64,000 bases of DNA from Hippopus hippopus. Taxonomy: Eukaryota; Mollusca; Bivalvia; Cardiida; Cardiidae. The position numbers and the translations under genes are program-made. The notes under the pieces were generated by a model. The model made no database searches. It saw nothing but the letters and a program-made list of their open reading frames with translations, and had not been told where the DNA came from. The stretch is from contig OX328111.1 of NCBI GenBank assembly GCA_946811185.2, positions 40,226,388 to 40,290,387 on the forward strand, written 5' to 3'. Numbering within the stretch: position 1 is the stretch's first letter; each line of letters starts with the position of its first letter. Positions 11,497 through 24,070 of this stretch are shown here, in pieces.

Positions 11497-11985
11497 TGAG
11501 CCATGCTCTGTGAAAAGGGGGCTTAATGCATATGCGAAAAGTATCGACCCAGGTCAGCCTGGTCACTTTTCTATTTGTCAAAGGATCAGTCTACCTCATG
11601 ATTAAGTCGGTTATTCAAAAAAGTGGCTGTTATGGATCCATAATCGTGTGATGACTTGGGCTGGTATCATGTATCACGGTGATGCATTAAGCTCTCTTCT
11701 GCCAGAGCATCGCTCATATATGGCCTGCAACACGCGAAAAGGGGCATTCGGACATTTGCGTAAAGTGTCGTCTCGGATCAGCCTGCGCAGTCCGCGCAGG
11801 CTAATCCGAGACGGCACTTTATGACTACATTAGATTTTGTCCTACAGTAGACTTGCGCAAAACTGAAAATTACATAAAAACGGAAAGTGTCGTTTCCGAT
11901 TAGCCTGCGCGGACTGCGCAGGCTGATCCGAGACGACACATTACGCAGATGTCCGAATGCCCCTTTTCGCGTGTTGCAGGCCATA
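11497..11985. repeat. Family C foldback followed by palindromic element D
   Basis: Family C at 11497-11716 ends GCCAGAGCATCGCTCATAT. Element D follows directly at 11719-11985 (GGCCTGCAACACGCGAAAAG to the inverted GGCATTCGGACA and GGCCATAT), with a GGATCAGCCTGCGCAG-type palindrome in each half. Confidence 0.75.
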
Positions 11986-12159
11986 TGTGTCAACCCATGG
12001 CCCACACCGACACGTGCATTTCTGTATCTAGAATGCACTATCCTGTAAAATTGTATACAACGTGTAAACATTGTGCGTTCACTCAACACGGCAAAAAAAT
12101 AACCGCGACGCAGTTTTAAAGTGTCTACATATTATCCATACAGCCAGCTAACGCATTTA

Positions 12160-12335
12160 TCAACAATTCTAAATCGCATTCCAACTCTTAATCTAGATCT
12201 AGAAAATAACGCAATTCATGATTGGCCTAGCCAATCAGAAACTGCGTTACTTAGAAATATATGGAAAAAAATTCTATAGAATCAGACCAAGAATGCTACC
12301 TAGAATGGTAAGTGAATACGGGCATAGATCTCGAT
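12160..12335. repeat. Foldback E relative
   Basis: AACGCAATTCATGATTGGCC and TAGCCAATCAGAAACTGCGT form the centre. AATCGCATTC and GTGAATACGGG lie near the edges. Confidence 0.55.
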
Positions 12336-12414
12336 TACGAGGGGCAACTCGTATTGAAGAAATAACTAAACAAAAATGTCTCTAAACCTTTTTCCTCTTT
12401 AATTGCTACCTGCA

Positions 12415-12556
12415 AGCGACTGCATGGGGCAAAATAAGAAATTACTTGTCACAAGCAATTTCTCATTTTGCCACATGCTTTCACATTTTGCCACATGTTT
12501 TCACATTTTGCCACATGCTTTCACATTTTGCCACATGTTTTCACATATTTTCATCC
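12415..12556. repeat. Hairpin with a 20-21 bp minisatellite tail
   Basis: Hairpin GCAAAATAAGAAATTACTTG with its partner, then four copies of CATTTTGCCACATGCTTTCA or its T variant, which amplify the hairpin's own right arm. Confidence 0.75.
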
Positions 12557-12562
12557 TTTAAA

Positions 12563-12832
12563 TGCCCGGCTGGGTAGCTAAGTGGTTAGCGTATCTGACT
12601 CGTGACCTGGTGTTTGCGGGTTCGATACTCAGTTGAGTCAAACTTTTCTGGCGAATTTTGGCCTCTCACCTCTGATGCATGTGGGAAAAGTAGTCAGTGG
12701 CTTGGAAAGAAAGTTGTGTCAGTACTGGTGTGAGAAAGCCAGGAAACACATGCGTAGGTGCACTGACCGCCGTGATACATGGCCCAGGTTGTTAAAAAGG
12801 CGTTAAACTCGAATACAAACAAACAAACAAAC
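12563..12832 (+). repeat. tRNA-derived SINE, type C, full length
   Basis: GGGTAGCTAAGTGGTTAGCG (box A), CTCGTGACCTGG, GCGGGTTCGATACTC (box B), CTCTCACCTCTGATGCATGT, GCCAGGAAACACATGCGTAG, a GTTAAAAAGGCGTTAAACTC tail and an (ACAA)n end. It lies just upstream of ureG exon 1. Confidence 0.75.
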
Positions 12833-12953
12833 AAAGCGTCCATTAAATATTAGTTATTTCAGGCGTGTTCTCTTAGGTTCCTTTCAAAGTCCAAAGATAA
12901 TTCTGCTTCTTTATTCAAAAATAACAACATGTTTCTATTTCAGAGAGGTAAAT

Positions 12954-12987
12954 ATGAACGGTCAGGAGAACTGTAATTTCATTAAAG
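12954..12987 (+). CDS. ureG: ureG exon 1 (coding part)
   Basis: Encodes [11 protein letters not shown] plus one base of the next codon, followed by the donor GTAAG. A pyrimidine-rich tract ending in CAG at 12943 lies 10 bp upstream of the ATG. The coding start may therefore sit in a second exon, with a 5'UTR exon further upstream that I could not identify. Confidence 0.75.
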
Positions 12988-15900
12988 GTAAGACAAAGAA
13001 CACAGTCAACTCCCACGTCCGATTCTAATACAGTTCAATCCTTTGAGATTTGACTGCCTAAATTTCATTTGCATCAATTTTCATGGGATAAAAGAGTTAC
13101 AGTTCAAACAGTGGACACTCCTTTCGAAATTTAAAGCTTTTCAAAACGGAGTCTAGCTGTTACGATACAATGTGGATTTGTTACTGAATTTTAGGATTTT
13201 TTTCTTTACTAGAATTTGACATTGAAAAAAATTTCATGTATGCATAGTTAATAACGTGTTTATTCATTGGTCTAAAGGTCTACAAAGCGTCTTTACGGAG
13301 CCAATGAAATACGTTATTATTTAGTTATTTATGACAAACAGGCTTAGTTAACCTAGGGCGAGTTCAGCTGAAACTATAGGGTAGATTTGATGAAAAAGGG
13401 TTACAGTTAACCACAGGGCTTCTTATTCGCATTACATCATTTTTTACCTCTAACCTTTGCTACTACAGAGGACTGCTTTTGAAAACAATATGACAAAAGG
13501 AGACTAAAGGAGATATTGCTCTGAAAGAGCATTTTTTATCTTCTGTCATAAGGTTTCACGAACGTTTATCATATCTGCATCAGTTCATTTTGTTAATCAT
13601 TATTTTAAAAGATTATAGTCAAAACTGTTTGCTTTAAATTTGGTCTTCGAAGTTTTTTGCTTCAATTTTGTAAAGTGTCTGCGTAAGTGTGTATTTTGAT
13701 AGCCATAGATATGCTGCAATGTCGGCTACCTGCAGCCATGTTATTCTTTCTTTCCTATGCACTAAAAGTAGTTTCATTAGTATCTAAAAAAAATTGAAAA
13801 AAAAATGTAAGATATCTGTGCCAAATGTAACATGTTTATTCATGGTTTTTAAAAGCATTTCTATAGGGCAATTTAGCGTTTCACTCGGTGTTTTCAAAAC
13901 AATATTCTCTTTGGACCTGGAAAAGTGTGATTACTTATCTACAAAACACATTAGACTCGATCATTATTAAAAACGTTTACAGACGACAAATTTGATATGG
14001 CTAAAATGATATGATTTGTCTTTGAAAGGGTAGAAAACATCGCAGGAAAAGGAGAAAATGCTGGTTTTCAGCATTTTCTCCTTTTCCTACGAAGTTTTCA
14101 AAAACCCTTTCCTCTGTGGGTTGATAAAATTCTGGAATGAGTGATATAGGGTTATAAAGGTAGAAAAGAACGAAACAAACTTCTGCATACATGATAGTGT
14201 ATCAAATTTATGTATTTGAATAATGAGTTTATGCAAATATGTCGGCAATCAAATTTTACAATTGTATCCCATTATTACTTAGGGAAAAAAATGTTGAGCT
14301 CGCATTTTGATTTCAAAAGAAAGAGTCAAATTTCGACTAGAAATTGTGAGGATGCTAAATTATTTTCAAGTCTACATGTGTGAATATCTCTAATTGTTTG
14401 AAGACCTTTAAATTTTGTTCAGATTAAATACTGCTATCATTTTGATAAGCGCCTTTAAATGGTCGATTTTTGTACGCATGTCACATTTGCCAATTCTGTG
14501 TTATTTTATTTGCGTATTTGACTTTTTTTTAAAATTTGTTTACTGTTATAGACCTTAACATTCTTTGAAAAAGTGATGCCTGTATGTCTTACCTACCCCC
14601 ATCGCAACTATCACCACCCTCACCACCTTCAGCGGCTCTTCCACAACCATTACCTACACCCCACCAAAACTACACCAACTACCGGCACTATACCATTACC
14701 ACAACTCCTCAAACATCAACCACACTATAACCATCCCAACAGCAGTAGCACGACCGCCACCACCTGCACCACCACCTCTGCAATCACCTCCATCATAAGC
14801 AGCAGTGCTACCACCTGCTCCTTCACAACCAGCAGCACCACCGCCAAAAACATTTTCATCATCAAACAACTACAATAATACAACCAACAGTAATACCAAC
14901 ATCACCATCACTAGCACCTATATCACTTCCACCACCGCCAACGTCATGATAACAGTCTTTTTTTTATTTTTAACTTCTTCAGTATAGTAACCTCTCATTA
15001 TAATTATTATTTTTTAGCCGGTCAGGTCCAGACTGACTCAATCTCTGACCACGGTCACGAACACGGTCACGAACACGGGCACGGACACGAACACGGACAC
15101 ACACATGAAGTGCTGGACAACCCCGGTAAATACACAGACCGGGATAAACCTATATACAGACAGGATTGGAAACAGGTGAGAAATCAAAGTGCTGACAGTA
15201 CCGATGTAAGAAATCAATGTGTTGGTTGTACCGAAGTCAAAGCAATGACCGTACTAAACCAGGCTTAATCATATACCAAACAAGGGAAAATACTTTTGAA
15301 AACATTGCTGGAAGAAAAGAAAATGATGGGGAGCTGCCTTATCCCCTCTGGCAATAATTTCTTCTCGATTAAGGACAAATCTCATTAATTCAGCCACCTG
15401 TTAATTAGTATAGTCGTCTGCAAATGCTTTTGAATTGATTGGTTGATTGATGATGTATTTTGTAAGGCTGCGGTCAACATTATTTCAGTCATGTCATGGA
15501 GAAAGACCGCACATTCATGTATGTCCTGGGCTTCAGCAGTGATAGGTAATGCCTCTGAAATGTCTCGCCCTAGGACGCTCCCACGAAAAACCCCAGTGCG
15601 TTCAGTAAATCTTAAACACGATGCCTCCAAGTTACAAGTCCTACCGCGAAACCACGTTATCAGCATTTTCTCCTTTTTACACAATGTTTTTAAAAGCCGT
15701 CTTCTTTAGAGCCGTTATATCACACCATCGTTAGGTAAAGGTTAACTCTAAGCATGCAGGAATTATATTGTTGACTCGAACATAGTTTTCATGAAGATTA
15801 TATTGACTATCAATGGTGACCATGGGACTGAAATAACTGACGGAGAAGCGGAAACTGTATTGTGGTTAAACGTTTGATTTCACGCGTGTGCACGGTAATC

Positions 15901-18900
15901 TTAATTTACACTCTCCACTAAATATACATGTATCTACGGTCATATATGGATGACGGAGAAAAGGGCATTGTGGCCAGATTTGAATGCATTTTTATACTGG
16001 TTACCAGCATTTTCTCCTGTTCCCACAACGTTTTCAAAAGGGCTCTTGCTCAGGGTTCTTAAAACTCAGGATTGTGTGGTAGAGGATTAATGTTTAATAT
16101 TTCCTTTCGCTCAGCATGCCTAGAATGACTGTTTACTAGACGCTTCAAACGCAATGATAATCACTCGTCTTTGTTTCTTTATATAGAGGGCTTTCACAGT
16201 GGGTATAGGAGGTCCTGTGGGCTCCGGCAAAACAGCGACTGTTCTTGCACTGTGCAAACATCTCAGAGATTCTCATAACATCTGTGTCGTGACCAACGAT
16301 ATCTTTACCAGGTAAATATTTATTTGTAAAATTCAATAGAATCTAGTTTTCTTTTTTCAAATTAACCCTTAAAGTAAGAAATGAATTAAAGAAAAAAAAT
16401 GGGGCCAGTGGTAAAAACACAAACGATGTGATTTCAAATTACTCCTCTCAAGAAAAATCTCCCATATCGGACAGTCTGGATCCAGGACCAGATTGCACGT
16501 TAGGTAAAGTCTGGAGTAAGACATTATTGAATGTGAAACTGTGACGAGCAGTTGAGCGACTTTTTCAACAATTGTATCTCGTCAACTTTCTTTTTTTAAC
16601 TCAACTTGTCTCAACTTGTCTTTACTCGATCGTTTGCGATAAAGCCCTCATACTCAATCATAACTTGTTATATCTTGAGTTGTCGCAACAAAGCCTCTTT
16701 ACCCTATCATAGATTGTGTTTACTCTGGGTGTTTTGAGGAAGCGTTCTTAAAATACTATAATTTATGTTCACTCGAGCTGTTGTGATCGAGTCTTCTTAA
16801 AATACTATGACTTATGTTCACGCCAGCTGTTCTGACCGAGTTTTCATACCCTATATCATACCTTATGTAAACTCGAGCTGTTTGTGACCGAGCCCTCTTA
16901 CTGTATCATACCTTATGTACACTCAAGATGTTTGTGACCGAGCCTTCTTACCCTATCATACCTTTTGTACACTCGAGCTGTTTGTGACCGAGCCTTCTTA
17001 CCCTATCATACCTTATGTAAACTCGAGCTGTTGTGACCGAGCCTTCTTAACGACGTATATCACAAATTTTCTCGCGCATCCTACTGCGCGTATGATTTTG
17101 TCATGGATAGTGAATCAAAAGCGCACCTGTGTATTTTTCGCACATATGGTAATAGCATTGGTGCACTGAAACAAGTAGCACTTTTTTCGGGTTTTTTGAG
17201 GAAAGAGGAAAAAATTGATCTGTGAAATGTCACCGTGAAATAAATAAAATACTGTTGACACGACGTTACACACCAAGCAAGCAAACAAAGACAGGAAATT
17301 TAAAGCTTTGGAAGTATAGCTCTTTCCACTGTAGAAATTATTGTTGGAAAAGGATAAATCGCTTCTAATGAGCAATTTCTCCTATTCCCACTTCGTCTGC
17401 TGAGCTTTATCATTTTTTTCCTTGGAAAAATTAACTTCCACAGTGACCTTCATCCTTGTTTTCTGACGAAATAGGCACGGATAGGTGCCATTGTTTTTAG
17501 AATCATAAATACTTTAAGCGTGGAAACTTTAAGAAAAATCTGTCCGTTAGAAAGTATATACATGTATTTATTAAGGATTATACCTTAATTCGGTCAAATT
17601 ATCTCCTTTTTTAACTCAGTGGGCTATATATGACATGCATATTTGTACATTAATCATGCTCAACCTAGGCTTTTATATTTTTTTTGTGCAAAAATAAATG
17701 GATTTTCGTTTAAATGATGTATATTTGTATATATAATTTTCCTGTTTAACTGACTATTGAAGAAAGGCTTGTTAAAACCAATGTAACCTGATTTTTGGAA
17801 TTGTATATACCTTTTTCAAAGACAAATTTCTCAGAAACGAGCACGGTGACCCATATCTGTTTTTACTGTATGCTAGAGTAGGATGTGCGCGAACATTTAT
17901 GATATACGTTGTTAACATTTACTTTGGAATAAGATAAAGTCTGCCCTGTCACACCTATTTTGTATCAGTTCTATATGTAATAACATGTAGTCGTTTCTAT
18001 ATTACAGAGAAGACTGGGAGTTTCTGGTTCGAAACAAAGCCTTGCCCGAGGAGAGAATGAGAGCTGTTGAAACAGGGGGATGCCCACATGCAGCAATACG
18101 AGAGGTATATTGATCCTTAACCTGCTAAATCAAATCAATATTTCTAGCCTATAATAGAGCCTAAATACATGCTTGTTATTTTATCAGACTTTCCTTCTGG
18201 AAACCCTCACCGTATCGGACAGTGTAGATTCAAGATCAGACTGTACGTTCTTAAATGTCTGAATATGTGAATTTTAAAACGTCTGAAACACAAGCACTTA
18301 CGACATCATGTTTTACGATGCTAAATTTATACAAGCAATAACACTGGATAGAGATTTAGATTTGTATCGATGGTATTTAGACTCACAAAATACAGTATAT
18401 CTTAAAAAAGGAATTTATTATATTCTTATCAGTGAATTACTGGGATTTCACAGTAAATAACACCACTAGCGATGATAAATATGGTATTATCACTGCCGGA
18501 ACTACTTTTTTCTATATTGCCCATATTGTACCATTCTTGATAATTATAAGAATGAAAAAGGGTGGACTAGGAATATAATAAATAGGATTATCAACTGGTT
18601 GTTTGTGACATTAAAAATCTGTCACTCGAATGGGGTTTGATGCGATTAAAAAATTCGTCCTTCAAACTCGCTTTTTCAACCGCATCACACCCCATTCGAG
18701 TAACAGATTTTTAATATCACTCACAGCCAGTCGATTATCCTCTCTGTATCGTATAACGTATGCTCTGAAATCGGTATATTATACATATGTTTAGTCTACT
18801 CTTACCCCTCATAAATCTGTAGAGATTATCAGATACATGTACATGTAACTTGAAACATATTGAAATTGATGATAAAGAACGACGAAGTGACCCTGACCTG

Positions 18901-21900
18901 TCGACTTTATTGTTTTAGTTTAAACATATTTTATTGCCAAGTTAGGTTACAAGAATAAAATTTACAGTACAGAACAATATACATAATCAAACGACTAGGC
19001 TTTATTGTTAAAAAACTATGATGTCATGAAAGTGTGCAAGAGTCATCAGAAAACCCTTATTATTATACTGCAAAGAAATTTCTCGTGATCTGATTGGATA
19101 ATCTGCACCGAACATATATATCATGTACACTGGCAAAACCAACGTAAAAGCAGTTTCCCTTTCGGGAGCCCCGTATACATGACTATACTATCAACACAAC
19201 ATCCAAAATGGCGGCGTCGATCAAGATTATCATCAAGATTATGCGCCAAGCTGCACGTTTTAGCACGTATTACCAAGGTTTCAGTGACGTCAGTTTTCAT
19301 TGAATTGGGGCACTCAGAAGGGAAATTCTACTTCGTCAGCGTACTCAATTTTTTGAACCAAAAAACAGGTAAAATTTGCTTAACAAACGTTGGAATGGTA
19401 AAACTTTGCAGTATCGGGGGCGACATGATTCACCACAGCCGTGAACAAGTTTCCAAGTCCCCTGCCACCTGACCGTACAACTAATAATGTCATTGCTTCT
19501 CGGCAATCATACGATACCCAACCTCGTTGTTTTTTCTGTAACCTTGAGCTCCATGACGTCAAAGACTTTTCCCAGTGACCACCTCCCCCTTCCCGGCATG
19601 CTCCCTGAATTTCCGGATAGGATCGAAATATATAATACACCACTTAAATTGTCTTTGGCATACTATCCACGAAATAGAGACAACTAATGTACTATTGTCG
19701 CGAAAAGACCGAAAAAAGAAAATGGGAAAAATGCTGGAAAAAGCGCTAAACATTGTAACATTAGATATTATATATTCACACATTTTTATTCGTCTATAGG
19801 TTTTAAAGAAAGTATAATATTTTTTTCTTATTGAGGCAAAGAACTTTCACGTCTTTCGAAATAATTATTGCAGACATTTTTGAGACAATAATGATGTTTT
19901 TTTCTGCGTTATTTCTAAATCACAACGATAACCTATTATTCTATCAAGATAGTAGATAAATAACTTTTCTTTCCTTTCACGACCCTAAACCGTCGCTTCA
20001 TACTAAATTGCGACATACTTCGAATTCTTTCTGTACGTATCGTTATACCTATAACCCTGTAAAAACCACAAACAAGCAGTTTTTCAGTATCATGTCTATT
20101 TTTACACATCTGGCTTCATAAAAATGTTAGGTTCCTCGTTAACTTTTGTATTTGTATACAGCAAGAGAAAGATAACTTTTGTAGAAACATGTTTGCTATG
20201 AAGGAGACTATAAGGTAGAGATAGTTAACAGCAGGGAAGTAGGGAAACAAAGGAGGAGGGTCGTATTTTGCTCTTTATCTGGTACATTGTGTCGTGTTAA
20301 AAATGTTCGCCATGTTTCTCAAATAATGTGAAATATTGGCGAAGATATATGCCGTTTTTATGTAGTAAATTGTAGCAGATCTAAGCTACCATACCCTTAA
20401 CTCTTTACCATACGGCAAAATTTCAGACTGGTCTTAAATTCAAAGCTTTTGCAGACCACAAATTGAATGTAGCTCAAATAAAGATTTCTGTCATGGATAG
20501 TGTAGAAAACTTTATGGGGGAAAAAGGAGAAAATGCTGGTTGCCAGCATTTTCTCATTTTCCCACAATGTTTTCAAAAGACTTCTCTGTCAGGGTCGTTT
20601 AAACTCGGGATTGTGTGGTAAAGGGTTAAGATAGCATATATGGTATGTTGGTCGTTTTGATTTGTGTATTTCTGACGACATGGGCAAAAAAAAGCAGTGA
20701 TTAATTACATGAGTAGCTTTCAACAGTGTAATACATTGTCCAATTTCATAAAAGGCCAAGTGCGCCGGTTTCTTTCCTCTAAAATACCAGACCACACAGT
20801 TTTCGACTGGTGAATACTGAAAGCATAAGCATGCGACCAAATGTTTTAGCCAATCAAAAATTGCGATACGTTGAAATTTAGAAAAAAAAGAGAGTTATGG
20901 TTGAGTTCGGCTTACTGACAAAAAGGGGGGAGAGAAAACAACAAAGTTGCAGATTTGTCCATAATGAAATCGTTTTGCAGACAGCAATTCAAATATCGTT
21001 CAAATGATAGGATCTGTTTTTCTATAATGTGGTGCACGGCCGGGTTGCTCGGTGGTTAGCGTATCCGACTCGTGACCTGGTGGTTGTGGACTCGATATTC
21101 GAATGAGGCAAACTGTCTTTCTGGTAATTGTTTGCCTCTCACCTCTGATGCATATGAGAAAAGTAGTCTGTGACTTGGAAAGAAAGTTGTGTCAGTACTG
21201 GCGTTAGAAAACCAGGAAACACATGCAAAGTCAAATCAGGTGCACTGACTGCTGTGATATGACCTAAGCTATTAAAACGGCTATGATCTCCAATACAAAC
21301 AAATTGCAAATACAGTAAACCCGGTGGAAAAGGAAGGACGATAGCTGTCAACATTTTCGGTTTTCTTTTTCCACGATGTTTTTAAAAGCCATGTCTCGTA
21401 GATATACGGATTAGGTACAGGGTTAAAGAGAATTTCTGTAAAATGTCTACTTTTCCCATGAGCTATGAATTATCATTTTTTTGTTTGGTTATCTTTTTAG
21501 AGGGGATGTTTGAAATATTGTCCTTGCCACTTGAAATAACATGCATTAATTTCAGTGTCAGTTTTAGTATACTGTGAAGTAAAAACGAAAGGACGACGTG
21601 ACCGAATTGTACTTTTAATTCTTTGCATTCTAACAAAAACAAGACAAGAGTGCTTTTGCGGACAGTGTTGATCAAGATCAGACTGCAATATCGACTGAAC
21701 GTGCAGTCTGATCTTGATCCACGCTGTCCGTTATTTTAAGGTATATTGTGGTCAAAAGAGCCTATAAGATTGATACAAGTAAGGTTTTTCTACAGATTGA
21801 AAATATCTACAGATCTAAGAGTTAAACTTTAGTTTGGCACATGATTTTATGAAAACAATTATTATTCAAATCGAAAATAACAATTAAAGACTATTTCCTA

Positions 21901-23266
21901 ACAATCCAGACTAATGTAAACTAAGTATTGGACAGCGTAGGTTCCAGATCAGACTGTATCTTTTTGCAATCTGATCTCTATCTGCATTGTTTCTTACAGA
22001 ACATGAAGTTATCCCCAGTATATTTAAGAGTTAAAGTGTTTCGTGTTTCCACTTTTAGACACTTATGTGTACGGGCGCATCCGGTGTGCATTTGAAATCC
22101 ACTCGAAAATCGTTATAAATTAGACATGTCCTGACAAAACGAGTTACGTGCATCTCCGTGATACATCATACCGAGCATGCCACCACATATCTATGAAACC
22201 ATAACATCAGTTTAGTCTAACAACCGGGTGAATTTCTGAGGTAGAATGGTCTTTGGACGTGCAGAAAATGTAAAAAGCAAAATGTATCGACCTAGGTCAG
22301 CCTGCGCGGATTGGTTCGATACTTTTAGCAGATGCATTCAACCCTGTTTTACAGGGCATGGCTGTAATGTAAATGAACCATGCTCTGGTGAAAGGGGGTT
22401 TAATGCATCTCCATGATGCATGATACCAATCAATACATTACATAAGTTTTGATACATAATGGCCTGCCGAGCACCGGTAGCTCAGTCGGTAGCGTGCAGG
22501 ACTTGAGAACACGGGGTCCAGGGTTCGATCCCTGGCTACGACCCCTGGCTCGGCCAATTTCTTTCCGAGGATTGATGATAGTCACTGCGACAGGATTCAT
22601 TCCTCTCCCACCGCTGACCATTGTTTCGACGATGATTATGTGGGAAAGCAGCCAGTGGCTTGGAAAGAAAATTGTGCGGAGCACTGGTAAAAGAGACTCC
22701 AGGAAAGCATGGATAGGTGCACTGGCCGCTGCGATATAACTGAAATAATGTTGAAAACGGCGTTAAACACCACACAATCAATACATAATGGTCACTTTTT
22801 CTTAACAACCGACTTAAATCTGAAGCTGACTGGTCCTTGGACATACAGAAAATTGACCAATAGCGGAAAGTTTCGACCCAGGTCAGTCTGCGCGGACTGC
22901 GCAGGCTGACCTTGGTCGATACTTTTCGCAGATGCATTTAGCACCCTTTTCACAGAGCACTGCTCCAATGTCTTTTACTACATTTTGATTATCCAGGAAC
23001 TAAGAATTGTTACTTTTTTCTTTGTCATCATAGGACTTCTCTTTAAACATGGAAGAGGTGAAAGAGCTGACGAGTCGGTTTAACACTGAAATAGTAATCA
23101 TAGAGTCAGGGGGAGATAACCTCGCAGCAAACTTCAGTCGAGAACTGGCAGACTATATTATATATGTCATAGATGTCGCTGGTAACTATTGTCTGTCTCA
23201 GTCGTAACATAATTTCTTTAGGGAGGGTTTAGTTTTTCAAGTTCGAGTAGTTTTTATCGATTCTGC

Positions 23267-23308
<42 letters not shown>

Positions 23309-24012
23309 CACCGATAGATAAACACACAGTGACAGAGAGACAGGCCGAGTGGGGAAAAAGGTGGAGGGATGGTAGAGAGCGAGACTGATTACCTGACTGG
23401 CTGGCTGGCTAGCTGTTTAGCTGGCTAGCCGGCTGGCTGACTGGCTGGTCAGTCGGTCGACCGATCGATCGGTTGGTTAATTGGTGTTTTACGCTGCTTT
23501 CAACATTATTCAGTCATTTAACAGCAACATCTCAATCATTCAGTACTTCCTGGGTTTCAGCAGCACTAGGCTAGGGCTCTGAAGTGTCTCGCCCAAGGAC
23601 ACTCCCTTGAAAAGTCAAAGCTTTATGTGGGGATGAAACCAGGGGCCTGCAGGCTACGACCCCTGCTCTTTACAACAAAGCCACACAGTACCCTGAGAAG
23701 AGGGATGATTGTTTGGTTACATGGTGTATAACGCCGTTTTCATTGATGAATTATTTCAGTTATATCGCTGCAGCCAGTGCACCAATCCTATGCTTTCCTG
23801 GAGTTCCTTTTACCAGTACTCTGCACAATATTCTTTCCAAGTCACTGGCTGCATTCCCACGTACTCATAACCATCGTCGAAACAATGGTCAGCGGTGAGA
23901 GAGAAATGAATCCTGTCGCAGTTACTATCATCAATCCTCGGAAAGTCGAGCCGGGAATCGACCCAGCGACCCCAGTTCTCGAGTCATGCATGCTACCGAC
24001 AGAGCTGAAGGG

Positions 24013-24070
<58 letters not shown>

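Larger units (their letters stand above)
18105..23033 (+). other. ureG intron 4
   Basis: Holds repeats listed separately, family B palindromes at 18213-18262, 21655-21733 and 21934-21990, and degraded MITE right ends at 21330-21425. 18900-20390 is mostly unassigned. A GC-richer block at 19150-19690 has open frames on both strands that I do not recognise. Confidence 0.55.

Noticed and set aside
14573..14878. 101-codon + strand Thr/His/Pro-rich frame
   Set aside because: It is low-complexity trinucleotide sequence in ureG intron 1.
19150..19690. Possible gene from overlapping frames on both strands (97 and 87 codons)
   Set aside because: Neither frame has a recognisable domain or splice context within ureG intron 4. 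The block may be an unknown repeat, so I only note it.
22464..22545. True tRNA genes at SINE heads and at 63346/63713
   Set aside because: Box A and B are present, but acceptor stems do not pair and each is followed by a SINE body or LTR, so they are tRNA-derived repeats.
22536..22937. 133-codon - strand frame
   Set aside because: It spans a SINE tail and a family C foldback, so it is composite repeat translation.
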